Assembly: GCA_016928025.1 (NCBI GenBank)
Contig: JAFGLN010000008.1
Location: forward strand, 1 to 52,281
Origin: Deltaproteobacteria bacterium
Lineage (GTDB): Bacteria; Desulfobacterota; Syntrophia; Syntrophales; JAFGHS01
Length of the DNA stretch: 52,281 nt
Reading direction: 5' to 3'
Every line of letters starts with the position of its first letter. The first letter of the stretch is position 1. The notes under the pieces were generated by a model, which was not told where the DNA came from, ran no database searches, and saw nothing but the letters and a program-made list of their open reading frames with translations. Below, one piece after another: positions 46,975 to 52,281 of the stretch. A program made the translations under genes and the position numbers.

Positions 46975-47802
46975 ATGACTCTTCTATCCAAGAAAAAATT
47001 GATGACTTTGATTTTGAGCTTCCTGCTCGTCGGTGCATTGGGAATTCTTAGCCCGGCTTTTGCCGGCAGATATCTTCCGTATGGTATGGATTATGGCATA
47101 GGTTGGTATGATGCCAATAAAACCGTGGCCAACACAGAAGATGACGAAATGTGCTGGGCCGCCGCCGCTTCGAATATTCTGGCGTGGGGTAATTGGAATG
47201 CAGGTATGACGGTATTTTCAACCGAAGATGCCATTTTCCAACATTACCAGAACCATTGGACGGATGACGGCGGCCTCATGGAATTTGGCTGGGAATGGTG
47301 GATTAACGGCACCAATTCGTCTCCGACGGTACCCGGCTGGTCTCAGGTTGATGTTGCCGGTGGTGTGCCGGCAGACGGTTTCTGGCCTCAGTATAATTTC
47401 TATGATTACTATTATCGGACTTGGGAGGATGATTTGGCGATGCAAGCCATCGACGGATACCTGCATGCCGGTTATGGAACTACAATTGGTATTTATACGG
47501 AGGATGGTGGCCATGCACTGACCATCTGGGGGTATGATTATGATGATCAAACAGGTGACTATACCGGCCTTATTTTTAGTGATTCTGACGATTATTTGTC
47601 CGCTGACGGTTCCTATAAGAACCTTTGGTTATCCTCTCTCAGCTATGATACTGTTGCCGGCAAATGGTATATCGGTGGCAGTAACTGGTATATCGGCGAA
47701 GTGATGGCGCTTGAGGGCAAACCAGTTCCGGAGCCGGGCACACTTGTATTGTTGGGCTTCGGCCTCATCGGGTTGGCGGCTTGTCGGATTCGGCGTAAAT
47801 AA
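46975..47802 (+). CDS. Secreted IdeS/Mac-like cysteine protease with PEP-CTERM anchor
   Basis: The 275-residue precursor has a signal peptide ending at SPAFA-G (30/31). Its core aligns by eye with IdeS of Streptococcus (peptidase family C66): GWYDANKTVANTEDDEMC and WAAAASNILAWG match IdeS GWYDITKTF...DDLLCGAATAGNMLHWW, placing the nucleophile at Cys60; GGHALTIWGYDYD matches HVINLWGADFD, giving His180; and LIFSDSDD matches the IdeS VTDSDS aspartates, here 203 and 205. The C-terminus is a classical PEP-CTERM signal: VPEPGT, a hydrophobic helix and RIRRK, for cleavage by exosortase. The IdeS target is IgG, but here the target is unknown and likely not an antibody. AAAGGGAGGGG precedes the ATG. 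Confidence 0.82.
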   Translation: MTLLSKKKLMTLILSFLLVGALGILSPAFAGRYLPYGMDYGIGWYDANKTVANTEDDEMCWAAAASNILAWGNWNAGMTVFSTEDAIFQHYQNHWTDDGGLMEFGWEWWINGTNSSPTVPGWSQVDVAGGVPADGFWPQYNFYDYYYRTWEDDLAMQAIDGYLHAGYGTTIGIYTEDGGHALTIWGYDYDDQTGDYTGLIFSDSDDYLSADGSYKNLWLSSLSYDTVAGKWYIGGSNWYIGEVMALEGKPVPEPGTLVLLGFGLIGLAACRIRRK

Positions 47803-47830
47803 GCACTTGGCTCGCAGTTTCTATGGTACA

Positions 47831-47865
47831 AAAAAAGGCAGCGGAGAGAATCCCCTGCCTTTTTT
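47831..47865 (+). terminator. Intrinsic terminator of the PEP-CTERM gene
   Basis: AAAAAAGGCAG (47831-47841) pairs with CTGCCTTTTTT (47855-47865) around a 13-base loop and ends in a T-run, 29 bases after the stop. Between here and 48040 I see only unassigned sequence. Confidence 0.85.
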
Positions 47866-48040
47866 ATTCAATTGTCATGCAATTGATTATGCTTAACATG
47901 CTTCGCTCAGGATTGTATTTTATTAGAATCATGGTTCATCCGGCAAATGACGAGACAGGCTCATAGAGAGTGTTGGGAGTTGGTTTTTTGAGAAAGGAAT
48001 TCAAAAATTGGGAAGATAAAGAGAGGGTTCGCCCGGTCGG

Positions 48041-48250
48041 CTCCTCCGGGCTCAAAATCTTATTCCGACCCTGCACCCTCTCGCTTCGCTGACGTTTTTT
48101 ATGGGGACTGATTTCAAATCTGTCCCCATAAAAACGCCCTCAAACATCGCCCCCGGCGGGCGCACCGATTCTATTTCATGGGGCCGGAAAAATCTTGCAT
48201 TCGCCCTGACGAAGTCAAACAGTCTCACCCTGTCCGTTCCTTTTTCCAAA
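48041..48250. repeat. Repeat R1 (about 210 bases, multi-hairpin)
   Basis: First of three related copies (also 49009-49217 and 50362-50587). Shared parts in order: TCTCCGGGCTCAAA-like opening, a CTCGCTTCGCTG segment, a perfect hairpin GGGGACTGATTTCAAATC...TCCCC, CGCCCTCAAACAT, CCCCCGGCGGGCG, and GGCCGGAAAAATCTTGCATTCGCCC. At 48264-48303 it also has a decayed piece of the downstream module seen after R2 and R3. It heads the YefM/YoeB unit. Confidence 0.8.
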
Positions 48251-48364
48251 AACGGGCTCAGGGGTTATCGGAATGAAAGAATTCAAAATATCGATTGCAA
48301 ATTACCGGTCCCCCGGTGAAGTCACTGCCGGCCATTAAATGATTTGACTTTGAACTGAATGTGG

Positions 48365-48382
48365 CGTACCGTATGTCGTACG
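48365..48382. promoter_or_regulatory. Candidate YefM operator
   Basis: CGTAC (48365-48369) and GTACG (48378-48382) are inverted copies separated by 8 bases, just before the AGGAGG of the antitoxin gene. A TTGACT or TTGAAC -35-like sequence lies upstream. YefM-type antitoxins bind such short palindromes to autoregulate. Confidence 0.4.
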
Positions 48383-48400
48383 TAAAGGAGGTTGAAAAGG

Positions 48401-48643
48401 ATGGCGACATTAACGGCATCGGAAGCAAGAAAACGTCTTTACAAACTTGTAGACGAAGTGAAAGATACGCATGTTCCCATACAGATAGTCGGCAAGAGAA
48501 ATACGGCCGTTCTTATTTCAGAGGAAGACTGGCTGGCCATCGAAGAAACTTTGTATCTCACGTCGATTCCGGGCATGCGGGAATCCATAAAAGAGGGGCT
48601 GGAGACGCCGGTTGAAAAGTGTGAGGAGGACCCCGGCTGGTGA
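48401..48643 (+). CDS. YefM/Phd-type antitoxin
   Basis: This 80-residue antitoxin binds and neutralises the toxin encoded next and represses its own operon. The N-terminal Phd/YefM fold is clear: MATLTASEARKRLYKLVDEV, then VPIQIVGKRNTAVLISEEDWLAIEETLYL. The acidic C-terminus (about 58-80) would wrap the toxin. ATG 48401 has AGGAGG 9 bases upstream; the TTG at 48392 abuts that site and is unlikely. The stop overlaps the toxin start (GTGA). Confidence 0.92.
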   Translation: MATLTASEARKRLYKLVDEVKDTHVPIQIVGKRNTAVLISEEDWLAIEETLYLTSIPGMRESIKEGLETPVEKCEEDPGW

Positions 48644-48903
48644 TTTGGCACGTGGTTTTCACGAAGCAGGCGCAAAAAGATGCCAAGAAAATCGTACAAG
48701 CCGGCCTTAAACCCCAGGCAAATCGCCTATTGGATTTACTCAGAGAAGATCCATTTCGCCGCCCGCCGCCCTATGAAAAACTTCTGGGCGATCTTTCGGG
48801 CGCCTATTCTCGAAGAATTAATATACAGCATCGCTTAATTTATCAGATACTCGAAGATATCAATAAGGTTAAAATCATCAGGATGTGGACCCATTATGCG
48901 TAA
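48640..48903 (+). CDS. YoeB/Txe-type RNase toxin
   Basis: This 87-residue toxin would cut mRNA at the ribosome. It has the Txe/YoeB fold: IWHVVFTKQAQKDAKKIVQAGLK, PPYEKLLGDLSGAYSRRINIQHRLIYQI and the C-terminal WTHYA. Putative catalytic residues are the arginines of YSRRI and IQHRLIY and the terminal His-Tyr pair, as in YoeB. The start is GTG 48640, overlapping the antitoxin stop by 4 bases, with GAGGAGGA upstream. Together they form a complete type II toxin-antitoxin module. Confidence 0.92.
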   Translation: MIWHVVFTKQAQKDAKKIVQAGLKPQANRLLDLLREDPFRRPPPYEKLLGDLSGAYSRRINIQHRLIYQILEDINKVKIIRMWTHYA

Positions 48904-49008
48904 TCCGGCAAAACATTGATGTTTGTCATTTGTCATTCCCGAGCAATCGGGGAGCCGGGAGTTATAAGGAGAGGAAAGGAGAGGTATGGATAGGGTGATT
49001 CCGCTGGG

Positions 49009-49217
49009 CTTCTCCGGGCTCAAAATCTTTTTCCGACCCAGCGGCATCTCGCTACGCTGCCGTTTTTTATGGGGACAGTTTTTAATCTGTCCCCATAAAA
49101 AAAGCCCTCAAACATTGCCCCCGGCGGCCGCTCGGCTGCGATGGCATGGGGCCCGGAAAAATCTTGCATTCGCCCCGATGAAGCCCAACAGCCTCACCCT
49201 GCCGGTTCCTTTTTCTG
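49009..49217. repeat. Repeat R2 (about 210 bases, multi-hairpin)
   Basis: Second copy of the R1/R3 repeat. The inner hairpin is ATGGGGACAG...CTGTCCCCAT, and GCTGGG (49003-49008) can pair with CCCAGC (49037-49042), where R1 uses GGTCGG and CCGACC. Similar stems built from different bases suggest that structure matters. It heads the HicBA unit. Confidence 0.82.
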
Positions 49218-49284
49218 AACCCTTGCCCCTATCCCCTGAACTCTATGCCGCCCATCCTATTGTCCTGAGAGAAACAATAAATGA

Positions 49285-49313
49285 TTGACAATTGAATGGC
49301 AAAGTGGTTTAAA
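49285..49313 (+). promoter_or_regulatory. Promoter inside module copy A
   Basis: TTGACA (49285-49290), 17 bases, TTTAAA (49308-49313). The -35 is consensus and both boxes are kept in copy B, which suggests the promoter is a functional part of the module. Confidence 0.55.
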
Positions 49314-49396
49314 ATCCGACATTCCTCATAATATCCATATGGTTATTTTTAACTGATCCATGTTCCGGCCCTTGAACGGTAAAGAGGGCGATCGGG

Positions 49397-49513
49397 ATGA
49401 ATAAATTCAAAACAATGAGTCGCAAAGCTGAAAGTGTGGTAAAGAGCAAGAGAAGATTTGCTTATTATATGTATCTGCATAAAACCCTGTTCAGGAAATG
49501 TATTCATGGCTAA
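49397..49513 (+). CDS. Putative 38-residue leader peptide in module copy A
   Basis: The ORF reads MNKFKTMSRKAESVVKSKRR then FAYYMYLHKTLFRKCIHG, basic and aromatic, with GAGGG 7-12 bases before the ATG. The copy-B ORF shares 24 of the first 28 residues. The four base differences in that stretch all change the amino acid, so the conservation may reflect DNA or RNA rather than the peptide. No family is recognised. Confidence 0.35.
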   Translation: MNKFKTMSRKAESVVKSKRRFAYYMYLHKTLFRKCIHG

Positions 49514-49654
49514 TAATGATTGGATAACCGATAATTCGTGACAATAGATAAGGTATTTTATAGGGGTGTTATAAAGCAAATTTGTGTTGTTCAGGTTTTT
49601 ATAAAGATCCATATAAAAACGGTTCGGTTTAATGAGAAGCAAAAGGAGATTATT

Positions 49655-49873
49655 ATGAAAGCAGAGTTTACAGCAATTATAGAAAAAGCACCAGAAGGCG
49701 GATTTTGGGCAATTTGCCCTGAAGTACCCGGTGCTAATGGACAGGGTGAAACAATAGAGGAAGCCAAAACAAATTTGCGAGAGGCTATTGAGTTGATTTT
49801 AGAGGATCGCAAAGCTGATATTCTTCGAGGGCTGCCTGAAGATGCTATCCAAGAAAAGGTGATGATTGGATGA
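49655..49873 (+). CDS. hicB: HicB-type antitoxin
   Basis: This 72-residue antitoxin has the partial RNase-H-like HicB fold: MKAEFTAIIEKAPEGGFWAICPEVPGANGQGETIEEAKTNLREAIELILEDR. No C-terminal DNA-binding domain is present, as in the short HicB class. AAAAGGAG lies 6 bases before the ATG. It overlaps the toxin gene by 4 bases (ATGA). Low-GC codon use differs from the operon at 36-46 kb. Confidence 0.92.
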   Translation: MKAEFTAIIEKAPEGGFWAICPEVPGANGQGETIEEAKTNLREAIELILEDRKADILRGLPEDAIQEKVMIG

Positions 49874-50049
49874 AACGACTTGATTTAGAAAGGAAATTGA
49901 GAATCGCTGGCTGCTATTTGAAGCGAGAAGGAGCTTCGCATTCACTCTGGATTAATCCAAAGAACGGTTCAATAGAAGCTGTTCCCCGACACAACGAAAT
50001 CAAAGAACCATTGGCAAAGAAAATCTTGAAGAATCTAAACGCAGAATAG
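49870..50049 (+). CDS. hicA: HicA-type mRNA interferase toxin
   Basis: This 59-residue toxin has a double-stranded-RNA-binding-like fold. It begins MKRLDLERKLRIAGCYLKREG, contains GASHSLWINPKNGSIEAVPRHNEI with the conserved histidine (His24), and ends with the helix EPLAKKILKNLNAE. The start ATG at 49870 overlaps the HicB stop by 4 bases. HicA toxins cut mRNA and tmRNA. Gene order (hicB first) is reversed from many hicAB loci. Confidence 0.9.
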   Translation: MKRLDLERKLRIAGCYLKREGASHSLWINPKNGSIEAVPRHNEIKEPLAKKILKNLNAE

Positions 50050-50066
50050 ACAACCGAGCCTTGGGG

Positions 50067-50102
50067 ACCGTCATGAGGCAGGGAGGTCTTTTCTATCTGC
50101 CT
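50067..50102 (+). terminator. Terminator-like hairpin after hicA; copy 2 of a shared sequence
   Basis: AGGCAG (50076-50081) pairs with CTGCCT (50097-50102) and TTTTC follows, 27 bases past the hicA stop. The 21 bases at 50067-50087 are identical to 46471-46491. Confidence 0.6.
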
Positions 50103-50278
50103 TTTTCTGATGCTACCGCCCATCATCCCTTTTTTCCAATGTCACCATCAATTAGCCCTCCTTCCAATGCTACCACCAATTCTTCCCTCTTTTTCTACAG
50201 TCACCACCACTTCATCCTCTTTTTATAATGTCACCACCGATTTCTCCCCCTTTTGCAATGCCACCATCAATTACTCCC
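50103..50278. repeat. Degenerate tandem repeat, six units of about 29 bases
   Basis: Pyrimidine-rich units, each of the form CTTTTnCAATGTCACCACCAA-like followed by TTCTCCC: starts near 50103, 50130, 50159, 50188, 50218 and 50249. Unit length varies from 27 to 31 bases. There are no spacers, so it is not a CRISPR. It ends in CCCCTTTTCTAAAGGGGG (50276-50294), a purine/pyrimidine palindrome. Confidence 0.7.
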
Positions 50279-50361
50279 CCTTTTCTAAAGGGGGCCGGGG
50301 GATTTTCTTCATACCTGTCAACACTTACGAAGCTTTAAGAAAGGAAGGATTCACCTGTTGA

Positions 50362-50587
50362 CTTCTCCGGGCTCAAATTTTTTTTCCGACCATGCGGCAT
50401 CTTGCTTCGCTGCCGTTTTTTATGCGCTGTCTTTTTAAGGGGACTGATTTCAAATCTGTCCCCTTAAAAACGCCCTCAAACATCGCCCCCGGTGGGCGCT
50501 CCGCTGTGACGGCATGGGGCCCGGAAAAATTTTAGATTCGCCCCGACGAAGCCCGACAGACTCGCCCTGTCAGTTCATTTTCTTTAA
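50362..50587. repeat. Repeat R3 (about 225 bases, multi-hairpin)
   Basis: Third copy of the R1/R2 repeat, with about 15 extra bases before the central hairpin GGGGACTGATTTCAAATC...TCCCC. It heads the SIR2 unit. Confidence 0.82.
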
Positions 50588-50634
50588 TCTCCTTTGTCTC
50601 TGAATCTTATTATCCTGAGAAAAACAATAAATGA

Positions 50635-50663
50635 TTGACAAGGGAATGACAAAGTGGTTTAAA
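50635..50663 (+). promoter_or_regulatory. Promoter inside module copy B
   Basis: TTGACA (50635-50640), 17 bases, TTTAAA (50658-50663), as in copy A. A second box, TATACT in GGGTTGCTATACTGC near 50916-50921, is closer to the SIR2 gene but lacks a clear -35. Confidence 0.5.
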
Positions 50664-50745
50664 ATCCAGTATTCCTTATAAGTTCCATATAGTTATTTTT
50701 AACTGATCCATGTTCCAACCCTTGAATAGCAATGAGGGGATCGGG

Positions 50746-50874
50746 ATGAATAAATTCAAAACAATGAGTTGCAAATCTGAAAGGGTGGTAAAGGGCAAGA
50801 GAAGATTTGCTTATTATATGTATCTGCATAACATCCCGCTCAAAAAAAATGCACGACCGATAATTATTGAATAA
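50746..50874 (+). CDS. Putative 42-residue leader peptide in module copy B
   Basis: MNKFKTMSCKSERVVKGKRR then FAYYMYLHNIPLKKNARPII and IE, preceded by GAGGGG. It is the counterpart of the copy-A ORF and diverges after residue 28. The role is unknown. Confidence 0.35.
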   Translation: MNKFKTMSCKSERVVKGKRRFAYYMYLHNIPLKKNARPIIIE

Positions 50875-50982
50875 TCGATGATTAGTAACAATACATGAAG
50901 TATCTTACAGGGTTGCTATACTGCAAATTTGCATCGTTTAGATTTTTATAAAGATCAATATAAACATGGTTATGGATAGAAT

Positions 50983-52053
50983 ATGAAAACAATGTTTGTG
51001 CTTGGTGCTGGCGCATCTCAAATGGCAGGAGCTCCATTGATGTCAGATTTCTTGGACCGGGCGTATGACCTGCTAAGGACAAAGACTACAGGCGTGATTG
51101 ACGCGAAAGACCAATTTGAGGACGTATTCAATGCCATTTCAGAGCTTCAGGGTGTTCATTCGAAGGCATTCCTTGACCTGAACAATATCGAAATAGTCTT
51201 CGGTGCAATCGAAATGGGGCTCTTGTTGAAGAGGCTTGGCACCAGAGATGAGGCATCCATAACAAAACTGCGCGATTCACTCATTACCCTCATTTATAAA
51301 ACTCTTGAATTTGGAATACGGTTCCCGGTAATAGACAGGAAGATTCGACCACCCAGGCCTTATGACGCATTCATGACAACTTTGGATGAGGTCGAAAAAA
51401 AACAACCCCCTCAGGACCCGCATGAATTTTCCTTTGTCACCTTCAATTACGATTTGTGTCTAGATTATGCCCTATATCACTATGGTAGATCTTATGACTA
51501 CTCTCTGGATGCTGAGGCCCATCCCCATACTTGTCCGCTGCTAAAGCTACATGGAAGCATTAATTGGGACCTTTCTGAAAATGGCAAAATAGTTCCCTTT
51601 GAAGTACGGGACGCGAGATTCCAACTTTTGGGTGAGCAGAAATATGTCTTCTACAATCTCGGAACAATGCTCAGTGAAAGGAATTTTGAAGATAAGCCAC
51701 TAAATGGCCCACCTGTTATCGTCCCCCCTTCCTGGAACAAAAATGGCTATCATGGTCAGCTGTCAAACGTCTGGTCTCGGGCGGCCTATGAATTCGCAGC
51801 AGCAGAAAATATCTTTATCATAGGCTATTCTTTACCAGAAACAGATTCCTTTTTTAGGTATCTCTATGCCTTGGGTAGCGAAAGCAAGGCAAGACTCAGA
51901 AATCTCGTAATTATTAATAAGGATGATTCTGGCAGTGTTGAAGCTAGGTTCAGGCAGCTAATTGGCAGAGGTGTCGAGAGCAGGTTCATGTATATTCCGG
52001 CGACTTTTGGTAATGGTTTATCTCGAATCAAAGATATCTTGGTGAATCCTTAA
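50983..52053 (+). CDS. SIR2-domain protein, putative NAD-consuming defence enzyme
   Basis: This 356-residue protein is a stand-alone SIR2-like domain. It opens MKTMFVLGAGASQMAGAPLMS with the dinucleotide loop GAGAS (8-12). TFNYDL (Asn155, Asp157) and LKLHGSINW (His190) are the catalytic-site motifs of the SIR2_2 group, and FIIGYSLPETDSFFRYL is the second nucleotide-binding segment. The deacetylase zinc-binding cysteines are absent, so NAD hydrolysis is more likely than deacetylation. Bacterial proteins of this type work in anti-phage systems (Thoeris ThsA, DSR and others). No partner gene is seen before the window ends. The ribosome site is weak. Confidence 0.85.
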   Translation: MKTMFVLGAGASQMAGAPLMSDFLDRAYDLLRTKTTGVIDAKDQFEDVFNAISELQGVHSKAFLDLNNIEIVFGAIEMGLLLKRLGTRDEASITKLRDSLITLIYKTLEFGIRFPVIDRKIRPPRPYDAFMTTLDEVEKKQPPQDPHEFSFVTFNYDLCLDYALYHYGRSYDYSLDAEAHPHTCPLLKLHGSINWDLSENGKIVPFEVRDARFQLLGEQKYVFYNLGTMLSERNFEDKPLNGPPVIVPPSWNKNGYHGQLSNVWSRAAYEFAAAENIFIIGYSLPETDSFFRYLYALGSESKARLRNLVIINKDDSGSVEARFRQLIGRGVESRFMYIPATFGNGLSRIKDILVNP

Positions 52054-52194
52054 TGATGCCATACAGAGGATCGGCCCAAAAGCGGGGAAGTAAAAGGGAT
52101 ACCCTTAAAAATTTAATTTTGTATAAGTGACATGCAGTGCAGCAGGTAATAACCAAAGGCTATTGGTACAAATAATTTAAGGATGTGCCCCCCG

Positions 52195-52281
52195 TTGCGT
52201 ATTCCGACGCAAACCGGCACCCGATTCCGATTCATTCCGTCACCTGATTCCGATTGATGTCGTCACCCCATTCCGAAGGAA
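52195..52281. mobile_element. Tandem CACC-GATTCCGATT repeats, probable terminus of an IS21-like element (cut)
   Basis: A palindrome TTGCGT-ATTCCG-ACGCAA (52195-52212) is followed by units of 22-23 bases of the form GTCACCTGATTCCGATTGAT at 52217, 52239 and 52262. Repeated transposase-binding sites at the ends are typical of IS21-family elements. The transposase would be beyond the right edge, so the family call is inference. Confidence 0.4.

Larger units (their letters stand above)
49262..49622 (+). repeat. Duplicated module copy A, ahead of hicBA
   Basis: About 360 bases that match 50612-50971 from a CCTGAGA...AACAATAAATGATTGACA opening to TTTATAAAGATC...ATATAAA just before the next gene. 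By eye identity is about 85 percent in the first 120 bases and about 94 percent in 49381-49480, then lower. The copy contains a promoter (49285-49313) and a short ORF (49397-49513). Confidence 0.85.
50612..50971 (+). repeat. Duplicated module copy B, ahead of the SIR2 gene
   Basis: The counterpart of 49262-49622, with the same promoter, short ORF and final TTTATAAAGATC segment. It stops about 12 bases before the SIR2 ATG, just as copy A stops about 33 bases before hicB. Confidence 0.85.

Noticed and set aside
48052..48319. Coding ORFs in R1 on both strands (MGTDFKSVPI... and its reverse)
   Set aside because: The frames only reflect the palindromic hairpin of the repeat, which reads open on both strands; no ribosome site or family match.
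50103..50278. CRISPR array
   Set aside because: Units are adjacent, degenerate and of uneven length, with no unique spacers of equal size and no cas genes.
48041..50971. Integron cassette array with attC sites
   Set aside because: No integrase gene is visible and no RYYYAAC/GTTRRRY pairs of normal attC size were found; the repeats are longer and more conserved than attC sites.

Overview
The window looks like a chromosomal segment of a mesophilic, Gram-negative anaerobe, probably a deltaproteobacterium (Desulfobacterota, perhaps Syntrophales). The clues are a TRAP carboxylate transporter, an outer-membrane porin and a TolC-type channel, acyl-CoA metabolism, sigma-54 promoters and a PEP-CTERM protein. 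This is inferred from gene content alone. No rRNA, tRNA or CRISPR array was seen.

Positions 1-4200 carry a TRAP substrate-binding protein (cut by the left edge), a fused DctQM permease and a small RelA/SpoT-like HD hydrolase. Positions 4200-9060 are a nitrogen-assimilation cluster: a near-perfect sigma-54 promoter, amtB, a PII gene, a stand-alone Fis-type helix-turn-helix gene, glnA and a TorF-type porin. The PII protein lacks the uridylylation tyrosine (Glu at 51), and the glutamine synthetase lacks the adenylylation tyrosine (Phe372) but keeps the alpha-type arginine. Nitrogen control here therefore seems not to use the classical GlnD/GlnE covalent cascade. Next come a helix-turn-helix/periplasmic-binding-like regulator, a bacterial TiaS-like protein of unknown role and a small reverse-strand gene with its own terminator.

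Positions 11540-18514 form a compact export locus: sensor kinase, response regulator, NodT/TolC lipoprotein, MacA-like adaptor, ABC ATPase and FtsX/MacB-like permease. Positions 18.7-35.7 kb hold membrane and metabolic genes: a YihY protein, a CmpX/MscS-like helix-repeat protein, a frameshifted metallo-beta-lactamase-fold gene, an MFS carrier, a double TM2 protein, a split ArsP-type permease, an archaeal-type UPF0282 hydrolase, a serine beta-lactamase-like hydrolase, an ICMT-like methyltransferase, divergent acyl-CoA ligase and acyl-CoA dehydrogenase genes, a groEL without groES, a CDF transporter, a zinc ribbon and a DUF2784 protein.

Positions 46156-35915 (reverse strand) are a tightly packed operon with a strong promoter: TrmH-type RNA methyltransferase, cutA, glucokinase, transketolase, sbcD, sbcC and a phosphoglucose isomerase. 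Sugar-phosphate enzymes flank a DNA-end-processing nuclease.

From about 46.4 kb to the right edge the DNA changes to an AT-richer accessory region. It has a sigma-54-type promoter in front of a secreted IdeS/Mac-like cysteine protease with a PEP-CTERM anchor. It then has three repeat-headed units. Each begins with a roughly 210-base multi-hairpin repeat. The second and third continue into a roughly 360-base duplicated module with a promoter and a tiny ORF, and the first keeps only a remnant of it. The units lead into YefM/YoeB, HicB/HicA and a SIR2-domain protein. The window ends in tandem repeats resembling the terminal binding sites of an IS21-type element. This cassette-like arrangement of toxin-antitoxin and putative defence genes is the most interesting feature.
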